DNA of 64,000 nt. It comes from Thalassospira sp. HJ (GTDB lineage: Bacteria; Pseudomonadota; Alphaproteobacteria; Rhodospirillales; Thalassospiraceae). The stretch is from the NCBI RefSeq assembly GCF_000948415.1, contig NZ_JYII01000012.1, positions 744,001-808,000 of the forward strand. Reading direction: 5' to 3'. Position 1 is the stretch's first letter, and each line of letters starts with the position of its first letter. The translations under genes and the position numbers were made by a program. The notes beneath the pieces were generated by a model. The model ran no database searches. It saw only the letters and a program-made list of their open reading frames with translations, and was not told the DNA's origin. Shown one piece after another: positions 52,951 through 62,167 of this stretch.

Positions 52951-54546
52951 GTGTCGGATACGATGCATCAAATGCACGGCGCCGGGGAAACCGGTGCCGT
53001 GCAACCCGCTATTGAACTGCGCGGTATAGACAAGCGGTTCGGTGCGGTACATGCCAATAAAGAAATCGACCTTAAGGTCGACAAGGGAACAATCCACGGG
53101 ATCGTGGGGGAGAATGGGGCTGGTAAATCGACCCTGATGAGTATCCTGTACGGCTTTTATCAGGCCGACGCAGGGACCATCCATGTCGATGGCAAGCTTT
53201 GTGACATCAAGGGATCAGAAGACGCGATTGCCGTGGGGATCGGGATGGTTCACCAGCATTTCATGTTGGTAGAGACGTTCTCGGTGCTTGAAAACGTTAT
53301 ACTGGGTGTCGAAGGCGGTGCTGTCCTGCGCGAGGGTGTAGATAAGGCCCGCGAAGAACTCAAACGTCTTGAGCGCGAATATTCGCTCAATATCGACCCG
53401 GATGCGAAAGTTGGGGACCTTTCGGTTGGTCTTCAGCAACGCGTAGAGATCCTCAAGGCCCTTTATCGTGGGGCAGAAATTCTTATTCTTGATGAGCCGA
53501 CCGGTGTTTTGACACCGCAGGAAGCCGATCACCTTTTCAGAATTCTTGATACGCTCAAAGAGCAGGGCAAAACGGTCGTCCTGATTACCCACAAATTGCG
53601 CGAAATCATGGCTGCAACGGACAATGTTTCCGTGATGCGCCAGGGCGCAATGGTGGCGCATCGCAAGACAGCTGAAACCAGCCCGGAAGAACTTTCTGAA
53701 TTAATGGTTGGTCGTAAGGTGTTGTTACGACTTGAAAAAGACGAGGCTAATCCAGCGGCGACCGTGCTGAATGTCGAGAACCTGTGTGTTGATAATGCGC
53801 AGGGTGTGCGCAAGGTCAAAAACGCGACTTTCAATGTGCGTGCAGGTGAGATTGTCGGTATTGCCGGGGTTTCCGGCAATGGACAAAGCGAACTGCTTGA
53901 AGCGCTTGGTGGGATCCGCTCTGCCAGCGAAGGTAAAGTGGAACTGAATGGTCAGGATGTCACGCCGGGGAAGGGGGTGGATGCCGCCGAGCTGCGTCGT
54001 CGTGGCGTTGCCCATGTGCCGGAAGACCGTCATCGCATGGCGATGGTTACGGCCTTTAGCGCCAAAGAGGCCGCCATACTTGGCTACGAGGATGACCCGG
54101 CCTATCAGAAGGGCGTGTTGCTTGACTGGAACGCTATTTCGGCAGCCACAGCCAATATGATGTCGGAATTCGATGTGCGTCCGGATAATCCGGATTTGAA
54201 AGCTGCCAATTTCTCGGGCGGTAACCAGCAAAAGCTGGTGCTGGCGCGTGAAATCATGCGCGACCCGGAGCTGCTTCTGGTTGGCCAGCCGACCCGTGGT
54301 GTTGATATCGGCGCCATTGAATTCATTCACAAACGTATTGTCGCCATGAGGGATGCGGGCAAAGCCGTCCTTCTGGTGTCTGTGGAGCTTGACGAAATCA
54401 TGTCGCTTGCCGACCGCATTGTGGTGATGTGCGATGGTGCCATCGTTGGCGAAGTCGCCGCATCCGAGGCAAATGAACGCGTGCTTGGCCTGATGATGGC
54501 CGGGGTTGATCCCAACGAAGCCAAGGCAGCGGAGGGGCAGGCATGA
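52951..54546 (+). CDS. Duplicated ATPase subunit of the nucleoside ABC importer
   Basis: A 531-residue cytoplasmic protein with two fused ATPase domains, as in RbsA and YufO/NupA. Domain 1 has Walker A GENGAGKST (near residue 49), signature DLSVGLQQRVEILKAL and Walker B ILILDEPTGVLTP. Domain 2 starts near residue 270 (VRAGEIVGIAGVSGNGQSEL, a degenerate Walker A) with signature FSGGNQQKLVLAREI. The second site is probably non-hydrolytic, as in related transporters. The start is a GTG at 52951 with GGGGA 7 bases upstream. It overlaps the first permease gene by 4 bases. Confidence 0.93.
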   Translation: MSDTMHQMHGAGETGAVQPAIELRGIDKRFGAVHANKEIDLKVDKGTIHGIVGENGAGKSTLMSILYGFYQADAGTIHVDGKLCDIKGSEDAIAVGIGMVHQHFMLVETFSVLENVILGVEGGAVLREGVDKAREELKRLEREYSLNIDPDAKVGDLSVGLQQRVEILKALYRGAEILILDEPTGVLTPQEADHLFRILDTLKEQGKTVVLITHKLREIMAATDNVSVMRQGAMVAHRKTAETSPEELSELMVGRKVLLRLEKDEANPAATVLNVENLCVDNAQGVRKVKNATFNVRAGEIVGIAGVSGNGQSELLEALGGIRSASEGKVELNGQDVTPGKGVDAAELRRRGVAHVPEDRHRMAMVTAFSAKEAAILGYEDDPAYQKGVLLDWNAISAATANMMSEFDVRPDNPDLKAANFSGGNQQKLVLAREIMRDPELLLVGQPTRGVDIGAIEFIHKRIVAMRDAGKAVLLVSVELDEIMSLADRIVVMCDGAIVGEVAASEANERVLGLMMAGVDPNEAKAAEGQA

Positions 54547-55661
54547 GCAAAACTGTCGAACTGCCGCGCTGGATTGATGTCGGCGCGTTACCGCTCCTCA
54601 ATTTGCTGCTCGCTCTTGTCGTTTCCGGGCTTGTGGTTCTGGCGATCGGTGAAAACCCGGTCGAAGTGGTTGAAATCCTGCTCTACGGCGCATTCGGATA
54701 TGAAGAAGCTTGGGGTTATACGCTGTATTACACCACCAACTTCATCTTTACCGGTCTGGCCTTTGCAGTGGCGTTCCATTGCGGGCTGTTTAACATCGGT
54801 GCCGAGGGGCAGGCTTATGTTGGTGGCCTTGGCGTCACGCTGGCCGCGCTTTATCTCGATTTCCTGCCATTCCCGATTATGCTGGTCGTGGCGATGTTGG
54901 CTGCGATGATTTTCGGTGCAGCCTGGGCCTATATTCCGGCCTATCTGCAGGCCCGTCGCGGATCACACGTCGTGATCACGACCATCATGTTCAACTTCAT
55001 TGCGTCTTCGTTGATGGTGTATCTTTTGGTGAATGTGCTTCGCCCGGAAGGCTCCATGACGCCGGAAAGCGAACAAATCGCTGAACATCTGCGTTTGCCG
55101 TTCATCCATGATATTGCGGGTGCACTCGGTATTGAGATGGCATCAAGTCCGCTTAACCTTTCATTTGTGTATGCCATCGTCATCAGTGTGATGGTTTGGC
55201 TGTTCATCTGGCACACCCGTTGGGGCTATGCGATCCGCACAGTGGGGGCCAACGCGGTGGCCGCGACCTATGCCGGGCTTGAGCCCGGCCGGTTCATCAT
55301 TATTGCGATGATGATCTCTGGCGCGCTGTCATCCTTTATGGCGCTCAATGAAGTCATGGGCGTTCAGCATCGCTTGCTGATCGATTTCACAGCGGGATAT
55401 GGCTTTGTCGGTATTGCTGTCGCACTGATGGGGCGCAACCATCCGTTTGGTATCTTCCTTGCGGCACTGCTGTTCGGGATGCTGTATCAGGGCGGCGCAG
55501 AGCTGTCGTTTGAAATTCCTACCATCTCCAATGACATGGTTGTTGTTATTCAGGGTCTTGTCATCCTGTTTACCGGCGCGATGGAACATATGTTCCGTCC
55601 GCGCGTGACAAAGATCTATACGGCCTGGCGCCTGCGCCAGGATGCCGGGGAGGCCGCGTAA
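54543..55661 (+). CDS. Nucleoside ABC importer permease 1
   Basis: A 372-residue inner-membrane permease of the branched-chain/ribose (BPD_transp_2) class, with about ten helices. FNIGAEGQAYVGGLG near residue 82, LQARRGSHVVITTIMFNFIA, and the GLEPGRFIIIAMMISGAL segment are shared by nucleoside permeases such as YufP/NupB. It starts inside the ATPase stop and shares one base with the next permease, so the subunits are translationally coupled. Confidence 0.92.
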   Translation: MSKTVELPRWIDVGALPLLNLLLALVVSGLVVLAIGENPVEVVEILLYGAFGYEEAWGYTLYYTTNFIFTGLAFAVAFHCGLFNIGAEGQAYVGGLGVTLAALYLDFLPFPIMLVVAMLAAMIFGAAWAYIPAYLQARRGSHVVITTIMFNFIASSLMVYLLVNVLRPEGSMTPESEQIAEHLRLPFIHDIAGALGIEMASSPLNLSFVYAIVISVMVWLFIWHTRWGYAIRTVGANAVAATYAGLEPGRFIIIAMMISGALSSFMALNEVMGVQHRLLIDFTAGYGFVGIAVALMGRNHPFGIFLAALLFGMLYQGGAELSFEIPTISNDMVVVIQGLVILFTGAMEHMFRPRVTKIYTAWRLRQDAGEAA

Positions 55662-56632
55662 TGGATACATTTCAGCTGATTATCCTGTTGCTGGACGCAA
55701 CACTTCGGACCTCGACCCCGCTTATCCTTGCAGCCCTTGCCGGGATGTTTTCTGAACGATCCGGGACGATTAACCTCGCCCTTGAAGGCATGATGCTGGG
55801 CGGTGCGTTTTCGGCTGCTGCTGTTGCCTTTTACGTTGGTAGCCCGTGGGTCGGCCTTCTGGCCGCGATTGCAACGACGATTGCGCTCTCGCTTTTGCAT
55901 GGTTTTGCCTGCATTACGCATAAGGGCAATCAGGTTGTTTCCGGCATGGCGATCAATATCCTGATGTCGGGGCTGACCGCGCTTGTCGGGATTGCCCTGT
56001 TTGCTCAAGGTGGTAAAACGCCAGCCCTTGATAAAGGATCCCGTTTCCAGCCGATTACTTTCCCGGGCGCAGAGGCGGTTAAGGATGTACCGGTTCTAGG
56101 GCCGATCTATTCCGAATTGCTGAGTGGCCACAACATTCTGGTCTATGTCGCCTTCATAGCGGTTCCGGCTGCTTGGTGGGTAATGTATCGCACGCGCTTT
56201 GGTTTGCGTCTGCGTGCGGTTGGTGAAAATCCGGGGGCGGTTGATACCGCCGGTATCGGTGTTGTCGCCATGCGCTATCGGGCGGTGATTTGTAGTGGTG
56301 TGCTTGTTGGTATGTCCGGTGCGTATCTCTCAACAGCGCAAGGTGCATCCTTCCTTCAGGACATGACCGCGGGTAAGGGCTATATCGCACTGGCCGCAAT
56401 GGTGTTTGGTAAATGGCGTCCGTTCCCGGCCTTGGCAGCGTGCCTTCTGTTCGGTTTCCTTGATGCTGCGGCAACTCGCCTTCAAGGTGTTGTCCTGCCA
56501 GGTATTGGCGAAGTGCCTGTCCAGTTGGTACAGGCATTGCCATACATCCTGACGGTCATTCTTCTGGCGGGCTTTATTGGCCGGGCCATTCCGCCAAAGG
56601 CGCTTGGTCGCGCCTATGTCAAGGAACGCTAA
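55661..56632 (+). CDS. Nucleoside ABC importer permease 2
   Basis: A 323-residue inner-membrane permease, partner of the previous one (YufQ/NupC-like). SERSGTINLALEGMMLGGAF near residue 28, the THKGNQVVSGMAINILMSG helix and TAGIGVVAMRYRAVICSG (with the family ATPase-contact loop) identify it. About eight to nine helices. A stable hairpin with a T run at 56640-56688 lies just after the stop, before cdd. Confidence 0.92.
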   Translation: MDTFQLIILLLDATLRTSTPLILAALAGMFSERSGTINLALEGMMLGGAFSAAAVAFYVGSPWVGLLAAIATTIALSLLHGFACITHKGNQVVSGMAINILMSGLTALVGIALFAQGGKTPALDKGSRFQPITFPGAEAVKDVPVLGPIYSELLSGHNILVYVAFIAVPAAWWVMYRTRFGLRLRAVGENPGAVDTAGIGVVAMRYRAVICSGVLVGMSGAYLSTAQGASFLQDMTAGKGYIALAAMVFGKWRPFPALAACLLFGFLDAAATRLQGVVLPGIGEVPVQLVQALPYILTVILLAGFIGRAIPPKALGRAYVKER

Positions 56633-56639
56633 GCTTTTC

Positions 56640-56688
56640 GTGGTTCGGGGCAGGGCATATGATGCAGGCAGGCCCGAACCACATTTTT
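56640..56688 (+). terminator. Terminator between importer and salvage-enzyme genes
   Basis: A perfect 10-bp stem (56640-56649 with 56673-56682), 23-base loop, followed by ATTTTT. cdd starts 56 bases later, so this may give partial read-through into the enzyme genes or end the importer transcript. Confidence 0.65.
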
Positions 56689-56743
56689 ACGACGTCTTGC
56701 GCTTTGGTCAGGCGCGATAGGTAATCAAAACAGGATCAAACAA

Positions 56744-57157
56744 ATGGTTGCTCAGAAACAGGCTCCGCGCGATCTCATTGACGCGGCCCTTGCGGCCCGT
56801 GACAAGGCCTATGCGCCTTATTCGAACTTCTTTGTCGGTGCAGCTTTGCGCACGGTAGACGGCAAGGTCATTTCGGGCTGCAACGTTGAAAATGCAGCTT
56901 ATCCGGAAGGTGTCTGTGCAGAGGGCGGGGCGATTTCGGCAATGGTGCTATCGGGTGAAACCCGGTTTGACGAGATCGTCGTTGTCGGGCTTGGCGATAT
57001 CGCCTGCACACCGTGTGGCGGTTGCCGTCAGAAAATCCGCGAATTCACCGGGCCCGATGCGACGATCTTCATCATCAATGATGCAGGTGAGACGCTTTTG
57101 ACGCTGAGCCGTGAAGAACTTATTCCCCATTCCTTCGGGCCGGAGAACCTCAAATGA
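56744..57157 (+). CDS. cdd: Cytidine deaminase
   Basis: A 137-residue zinc enzyme that deaminates cytidine and deoxycytidine to uridine and deoxyuridine. YAPYSNFFVGAAL near the N-terminus, the zinc-binding and proton-shuttle motif EGVCAE (Cys58, Glu60) and PCGGCRQ (Cys91, Cys94) are all present. It is the small tetrameric type with three Cys ligands. AGGA lies 8 bases before the ATG. It overlaps the phosphorylase gene by 4 bases. Confidence 0.96.
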   Translation: MVAQKQAPRDLIDAALAARDKAYAPYSNFFVGAALRTVDGKVISGCNVENAAYPEGVCAEGGAISAMVLSGETRFDEIVVVGLGDIACTPCGGCRQKIREFTGPDATIFIINDAGETLLTLSREELIPHSFGPENLK

Positions 57158-57960
57158 GCAATGTAAAAGCAGCTCTTGACGTCATTGCCAGCAAGGCACC
57201 CGGCTTTAAGGCAGAAGTCGCATTGGTTCTTGGTAGCGGATTGGGCGGTGTTGTGGACGCCGTCAGTGACGCGATCAGGATTGCCTATGAAGACTTGCCG
57301 GGTTTCCCGCGTCCAACTGTGGTTGGTCATGGTGGAACGCTTGTGCTTGGCCGCATCGGCGGGGTGTCTGTTGCGGTGATGCAGGGACGCGCGCATTACT
57401 ACGAGCATGGCCGTTCCGATCTGATGGCAGAACCACTTGAAACACTGCGTGAATTGGGCGCAGAGCGGTTGCTTCTGACCAATGCCGCCGGGTCCCTGAT
57501 CCCCGATGCAGTACCGGGCAGCCTGATGCTGATTACCGATCATATCAGCCTGTTTGGCCCGAACCCGTTGATTGGCTATCACGGCAATGACCGGTTTGTC
57601 GGCATGGATGTGCCCTATGATCCGGAAATCGGATCGGGCCTGCATGATGCTGCGGCAAAGCTTGGTATCAAGCTGTTTGAGGGGACCTATTGCTGGTGCA
57701 CCGGTCCAAGTTTTGAAACACCGGCTGAAATCCGCGCGCTTAAGGTGCTTGGTGCCGATGCGGTTGGCATGTCGACCGTGCCCGAAAACATCCTTGCGCG
57801 TCGGCTCGGCTTCAAGGTTGCAGCGGTTTCAAACATCACCAATCTGGCCGCGGGCATGAGTGCCACGCCACTTAGCCACGAGCAGACATTGGAAATGTCA
57901 AAAACCGGCTCTGCCAATCTTATCAAGATATTGCTGCAGTATTTTTCAAGCGCTTCCTGA
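57154..57960 (+). CDS. punA: Purine-nucleoside phosphorylase (trimeric, PNP-II type)
   Basis: A 268-residue enzyme that splits inosine and guanosine with phosphate into base and ribose-1-phosphate. VLGSGLGGVVDAV holds the phosphate-binding Ser, FPRPTVVGHGG the His-containing loop, and QGRAHYYEHG, TNAAGS and GTYCWCTGPSFETPAEIR with DAVGMSTVPE are the trimeric-PNP signatures. ITNLAAGMS near the end carries the purine-binding Asn. Hexameric DeoD lacks this layout. It is coupled to cdd by a 4-base overlap. A short 7-bp hairpin (57958-57975) overlaps its stop. Confidence 0.93.
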   Translation: MSNVKAALDVIASKAPGFKAEVALVLGSGLGGVVDAVSDAIRIAYEDLPGFPRPTVVGHGGTLVLGRIGGVSVAVMQGRAHYYEHGRSDLMAEPLETLRELGAERLLLTNAAGSLIPDAVPGSLMLITDHISLFGPNPLIGYHGNDRFVGMDVPYDPEIGSGLHDAAAKLGIKLFEGTYCWCTGPSFETPAEIRALKVLGADAVGMSTVPENILARRLGFKVAAVSNITNLAAGMSATPLSHEQTLEMSKTGSANLIKILLQYFSSAS

Positions 57961-58019
57961 AGTCGGCTGACTTCAAAGCTGCTGATTTGATTTAACGACA
58001 CGTGTGCAGGAGACAGCAT

Positions 58020-59360
58020 ATGCTGCCCCAGGAAATCATTCGCCGCAAACGCGAAGGCGAAGTTCTGACAGATGCCGAGATTGCCTTTTTCGTTAAAGGC
58101 ATCACGGATAACAGCATCAGCGAAGGGCAGGTTGCCGCCCTTGCGATGGCAGTCTTCTTTAACGGAATGACCATGGATGAACGCGCCGCACTCACGCGCA
58201 ATATGCGCGACAGCGGAACGGTTCTGGACTGGAAGGCGCTTGGCCTTGATGGACCCGTGGTGGACAAACATTCGACCGGCGGGGTCGGTGACAAGGTCAG
58301 CTTAATGCTGGGGCCGATTGTTGGCGCCTGCGGGGCCTTTGTGCCGATGATTTCCGGTCGTGGTCTGGGCCATACTGGTGGGACGCTGGACAAGTTTGAT
58401 TCCATTCCGGGATATCGTACCACGCCGACACTTGAGGAATTCGCCAAGGTCACCCGCGAAGTGGGCTGTGCGATTATCGGTCAGACTTCCGATCTGGCTC
58501 CCGCCGACAAGCGGTTCTATGGCATTCGTGATGTTACGGCGACGGTTGAAAGTATTCCGCTGATTACGGCATCCATCCTGTCAAAGAAGCTGGCAGCTGG
58601 GCTTGATAGCCTTGTGATGGATGTGAAGTTTGGCTCCGGTGCCTTCATGGCCGAATATGAACGCGCCCGCGAACTGGCCGAAAGCATTACCGAAGTCGCC
58701 ACCCGCAATGGTGTGCCAACCGTCGCCCTTCTGACTGATATGGAGCAGGTGCTGGGCGACACGGTTGGTAATGCGCTTGAAATGCAGGAAGCTATCTACT
58801 TCCTGACCGGTAAACATCAGGAGCAGCGCGTCTATGACGTAACGATGGCACTGGCGGCAGAAATGCTGGCCGTGAGTGGTGTGGCTGCTGATGTTTCTGA
58901 TGGTCTGCGCATGGCGACAGAGGCGCTAGAAAGCGGTAAGGCCGCCGAAACGTTTGGCAAGATGGTATCAAGTCTTGGTGGTCCGGCGGACTTTGTTGAA
59001 AACACCAGCAAGTACCTTGAAGCCGCCCCGATGATTAATACAGTCACTGCGGCCAAAACCGGTCGCGTGCTGTCGATGGATGCCCGCAAGGTTGGTCTGG
59101 CGCTGGTATCGCTTAAGGGCGGACGGACGCGCGCAGATCAGAAGATCGATTTTGCCGTCGGCTTTACCGATTTCATCAAGGTTGGCCAGCCCGTTTCGGC
59201 TGAAACACCGATTTGCATGGCCCATACGCGTGACGCGGCACAGCTTGAAGAAGCAACCGCTTTGCTGCGCGAGGCGATCGTGATTGGTGAGGGTGATGTC
59301 GCCCCGACGGGCAATGAACCGGCGGTGCGTGAGCGGATCGTTGCGCGCAAGAAGGCCTGA
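58020..59360 (+). CDS. deoA: Thymidine phosphorylase
   Basis: A 446-residue enzyme that converts thymidine or deoxyuridine with phosphate into base and deoxyribose-1-phosphate. The alpha/beta phosphorylase signature is intact: [17 protein letters not shown] (about residue 84), [20 protein letters not shown], and the central region [13 protein letters not shown]. The C-terminal small domain ends with the usual GxAPTGNEP-like stretch. The ATG at 58020 has AGGAG 7 bases upstream; a GTG at 58002 is less likely. It is the third gene of the cdd-pnp-deoA enzyme unit, followed by a strong terminator. Confidence 0.95.
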   Translation: MLPQEIIRRKREGEVLTDAEIAFFVKGITDNSISEGQVAALAMAVFFNGMTMDERAALTRNMRDSGTVLDWKALGLDGPVVDKHSTGGVGDKVSLMLGPIVGACGAFVPMISGRGLGHTGGTLDKFDSIPGYRTTPTLEEFAKVTREVGCAIIGQTSDLAPADKRFYGIRDVTATVESIPLITASILSKKLAAGLDSLVMDVKFGSGAFMAEYERARELAESITEVATRNGVPTVALLTDMEQVLGDTVGNALEMQEAIYFLTGKHQEQRVYDVTMALAAEMLAVSGVAADVSDGLRMATEALESGKAAETFGKMVSSLGGPADFVENTSKYLEAAPMINTVTAAKTGRVLSMDARKVGLALVSLKGGRTRADQKIDFAVGFTDFIKVGQPVSAETPICMAHTRDAAQLEEATALLREAIVIGEGDVAPTGNEPAVRERIVARKKA

Positions 59361-59384
59361 TATCCACGTCCAAGAAGACGAATG

Positions 59385-59411
59385 AAAGCCGGGTTGATGC
59401 CCGGCTTTTTT
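59385..59411 (+). terminator. Rho-independent terminator after deoA
   Basis: A perfect 9-bp stem (59385-59393 with 59400-59408), 6-base loop and a run of Ts. Confidence 0.88.
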
Positions 59412-59601
59412 CGTTGGGCGTTTAGCTTGTTATTGCCGCTTAAGTCATTTTTATGGTGGTTATGCGGACTTGGATATCGACAGCTATTGGTGAACAGGGC
59501 GGACAAGGCTTGCCAAATGGCTCAAGAGAAAGCATTTTGATCAGGAATGAAAATTTTCCGCTAAAGATGAAAATTGAAAACAGAAACAGCAGGAGAGAGG
59601 C

Positions 59602-60366
59602 ATGGGGAAACTGGATCGTCGTCGTAGAGAGATTTTGGAACTGGTCGCTTCCAACAGCTTTATGACCATTGATACTCTTGCCGAGCACTTTTCTGTCACG
59701 CCGCAAACCATCCGCCGCGATATTAATGAAATGGCCGAAGAGGGCCTGATTGCGCGTTATCACGGCGGTGCGGCCAGCGTTTCAACCACGGAAAACACCG
59801 CCTATACCGACCGTCAGGTTCTGAACCTCGGCAGCAAGCGTGAGATCGCAAAACTGGTCGCGCAACACATCCCGGAAGGCGCATCTCTTTTCATCAATAT
59901 AGGCACGACCAACGAAGAAGTAGCCCACGCGCTTCTAGGCCATAAGAGCCTGAAGATCATCACAAACAACCTGCATGTCGCCGAAATCTGTGCCGCCAAC
60001 CAGGGCTTTGAAGTCATCATTGCCGGTGGCGTTGTCCGACAGCGTGATTTTGGGGTGATCGGGGAAGCCACCATTGATTTCATTAACCAATTCAAGGTGG
60101 ATTACGCGATCGTCGGGATATCGGGTGTCGATGAAGACGGCAGTCTGATGGATTTTGATTATCGCGAGGTGCGCGTTGCCCGTGCGATTATCTCAAACGC
60201 GCGACAGACCTTCCTGTGCACGGACGCATCAAAATTCGGCCGTCGTGCGATGGTACGTCTTGGGCATCTTTCTGAAATTGATGCCCTGTTTACCGATCGT
60301 CATCCGGGACCGATCTGGTCGGATGTTATCCGCGAAGCAGACGTATCGGTTTATACCGCCAACTAG
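59602..60366 (+). CDS. DeoR/GlpR-family transcriptional regulator
   Basis: A 254-residue repressor type. The N-terminal winged helix (about 1-57) has RRREILELVASNSFMTIDTLAEHF and VTPQTIRRDINEM, with the DeoR pattern. The C-terminal sugar-phosphate sensor (about 75-250) has INIGTTNEEVAHAL, ITNNLHVAEI, GGVVRQRDFGVIGE and CTDASKFGRRAMVRLG. The close match to GlpR patterns means glycerol-3-phosphate or another phospho-sugar could be the inducer. The neighbouring nucleoside genes suggest deoxyribose-5-phosphate. AGGAGAGAGG precedes the ATG. The direct-repeat-like ATGAAAATT copies near 59548 and 59567 may be operator half-sites. Confidence 0.9.
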   Translation: MGKLDRRRREILELVASNSFMTIDTLAEHFSVTPQTIRRDINEMAEEGLIARYHGGAASVSTTENTAYTDRQVLNLGSKREIAKLVAQHIPEGASLFINIGTTNEEVAHALLGHKSLKIITNNLHVAEICAANQGFEVIIAGGVVRQRDFGVIGEATIDFINQFKVDYAIVGISGVDEDGSLMDFDYREVRVARAIISNARQTFLCTDASKFGRRAMVRLGHLSEIDALFTDRHPGPIWSDVIREADVSVYTAN

Positions 60367-60372
60367 GTGCGG

Positions 60373-60396
60373 TCAGGCCCGATTTCTGGGGCCTGA
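60373..60396. terminator. Hairpin between convergent genes
   Basis: A perfect 8-bp stem (60373-60380 with 60389-60396) and 8-base loop lie between the DeoR-type gene and the Mla-type ATPase gene. There is no clear T run. Confidence 0.45.
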
Positions 60397-60408
60397 GTGT
60401 ATCAGTCT

Positions 60409-61227
60409 TTAGCTGTAAACGTGGTCTTCGCGTTTGCCGGTTCGCATCGTGATCGGGCCCTGTGACGAGCCATTGAGCATCTGGGTCAGATGCGCATTGT
60501 GGGCGTCATCGATGTCCGCAGTTTTCCCGGACCAATAGACCTTGCCATCATGCATCATCATCAGGTTCTGATAGCGCGTGCGTGCGATCTGCATGTCGTT
60601 GGTGATCGATATCACGGTTGTGCCACGTTGTTCGGCGATTTTGCCGATCATGCGTTCGATATGGTTCGATAGAACCGGGTCGAGGCCAGCCGTCGGGTTA
60701 TCCAGCAACAAAATCGAAGGGTCGGTTGAAATGGCGCGTGCCACACCAACGCGCTTTTGCATGCCACCGGAAAGGTCACTTGGCGTCAGGTCCGCACTTT
60801 CCGATGCCAGGCCGACAAGACCAAGCAGGTGAATGGCATGCGCCTTGGCGTCCTTGCGGCTTAGCGTGCCAAGCTCAATCTGGCGAAAGCAGATATTTTC
60901 CCAGACCTTGAGGCTGTCAAACAGGGCGTTTTGCTGAAACAGCATGCCGATGCGTTCAGCCCATTCAGCGCGTTTGGGTGCGTTGGTCTGACTGACGTCA
61001 TCGCCATCAAGAATGATTTTGCCTCCGTCCGCGCCATATATGCCGACCAGGCACTTCATCAGGACACTTTTTCCTGCCGCCGATGGGCCAATGATTGCCA
61101 GCGTTTCGCCCTTGGGCAGATGCAGACTGACATCATCAAGGGCAAGCTTGTTACCGAACCGCTTGCTAAGGTGATCGACAGAAATAAAGGCCGAATGGGT
61201 CGCGGAACTGGTTTCAGGCGTGGTCAT
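60409..61227 (-). CDS. Mla-type (MlaF-like) ABC ATPase
   Basis: A 272-residue cytoplasmic ATPase. Walker A is GPSAAGKSVLMKCLVG (about residue 44), the Q-loop is LFQQNALFDSLKVWENI, the signature is LSGGMQKRVGVARAI and Walker B is ILLLDNPTAGLDPV. The ISITNDMQIARTRYQNLMMM switch region follows MlaF and other ATPases that partner MlaE/MCE lipid permeases. The Walker B Glu and switch His found in most ABC proteins read Asn in LLLDNP and Asn in TND, so hydrolysis may be altered. An ATG at 61227 is preferred over 61233. No permease or MCE gene is adjacent. Confidence 0.84.
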   Translation of the reverse strand: MTTPETSSATHSAFISVDHLSKRFGNKLALDDVSLHLPKGETLAIIGPSAAGKSVLMKCLVGIYGADGGKIILDGDDVSQTNAPKRAEWAERIGMLFQQNALFDSLKVWENICFRQIELGTLSRKDAKAHAIHLLGLVGLASESADLTPSDLSGGMQKRVGVARAISTDPSILLLDNPTAGLDPVLSNHIERMIGKIAEQRGTTVISITNDMQIARTRYQNLMMMHDGKVYWSGKTADIDDAHNAHLTQMLNGSSQGPITMRTGKREDHVYS

Positions 61228-61301
61228 TGGCATTCCGGATGATAAACATGATGGGGCCGAGTTTCGGCAATTGCGCGGGCCGGGGCAAGGATCATTTTCA
61301 C

Positions 61302-61336
61302 AAAAACGAAAACGGCCCCGTATCTGGGGCCGTTTT
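61302..61336 (-). terminator. Rho-independent terminator of the aap operon
   Basis: A perfect 11-bp stem (61309-61319 with 61326-61336), 6-base loop; on the minus strand CGTTTTTG follows. Confidence 0.88.
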
Positions 61337-61363
61337 GCAAAGATCGGATGGTTTGATAACCGG

Positions 61364-62149
61364 TTAGTGCGACAGGATCTGGCTGAGGAACAGCTTGGTA
61401 CGATCGCTTTTCGGGTTATCAAAGAACTCCTGCGGACCTGCCATTTCGACGATCTGGCCGGCATCCATGAAGATCACGCGGTCAGCGACCTCTTTGGCGA
61501 AGCCCATCTCGTGGGTCACGCAAAGCATGGTCATACCTTCCTTGGCGAGCTCGACCATAACGTCGAGAACTTCCTTGACCATTTCCGGGTCAAGAGCCGA
61601 GGTCGGCTCATCAAACAGCATGATTTTCGGCTGCATGCAGAGCGAACGGGCAATTGCTACACGCTGCTGCTGACCACCGGAAAGCTGACCCGGATATTTG
61701 TGGGCCTGCTCGGCAATCCGCACACGCTCAAGATAGTGCATGGCGAGATCGTTGGCTTCTTTCTTGGGCATCTTGCGAACCCAGATCGGTGCCAGCGTAA
61801 GGTTTTCCAGCACGGTCATGTGCGGGAAAAGGTTGAAGTGCTGGAACACCATGCAGACTTCGCGGCGCACGGCTTCGATGTTTTTGACATCGTCGCCAAG
61901 CAGAATGCCGTCGACATAGATTTCACCGCTCTGATAGGTCTCAAGGCGGTTCATGGTGCGGATCAGCGTCGACTTACCAGAGCCCGACGGGCCACAGATA
62001 ACGATACGCTCACCTTTGCGAACGGACAGGTCAATATCCTGAAGAACATGGAAATTGCCGTACCATTTGTTCATCTTGTTGACGACGATGACATCCTCTT
62101 TGGACGGAGGAGGCACAGCGCCGGTAGTGGTTTCAGTTGCTACAGTCAT
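61364..62149 (-). CDS. aapP: General L-amino-acid ABC transporter ATPase AapP
   Basis: A 261-residue ATPase. Walker A is [12 protein letters not shown] (near residue 56), the Q-loop is [12 protein letters not shown], the signature is [15 protein letters not shown], Walker B is [14 protein letters not shown] and the switch is [11 protein letters not shown], all of the GlnQ/HisP polar amino-acid class. It energises import of a broad range of amino acids through AapQ and AapM. The ATG at 62149 has AGGA 8 bases upstream; a GTG at 62164 would add five residues. It is the last gene of aapQ-aapM-aapP (aapJ would lie beyond the window). Confidence 0.94.
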   Translation of the reverse strand: MTVATETTTGAVPPPSKEDVIVVNKMNKWYGNFHVLQDIDLSVRKGERIVICGPSGSGKSTLIRTMNRLETYQSGEIYVDGILLGDDVKNIEAVRREVCMVFQHFNLFPHMTVLENLTLAPIWVRKMPKKEANDLAMHYLERVRIAEQAHKYPGQLSGGQQQRVAIARSLCMQPKIMLFDEPTSALDPEMVKEVLDVMVELAKEGMTMLCVTHEMGFAKEVADRVIFMDAGQIVEMAGPQEFFDNPKSDRTKLFLSQILSH

Positions 62150-62167
62150 TGTTTTTTTCCTCACTCC

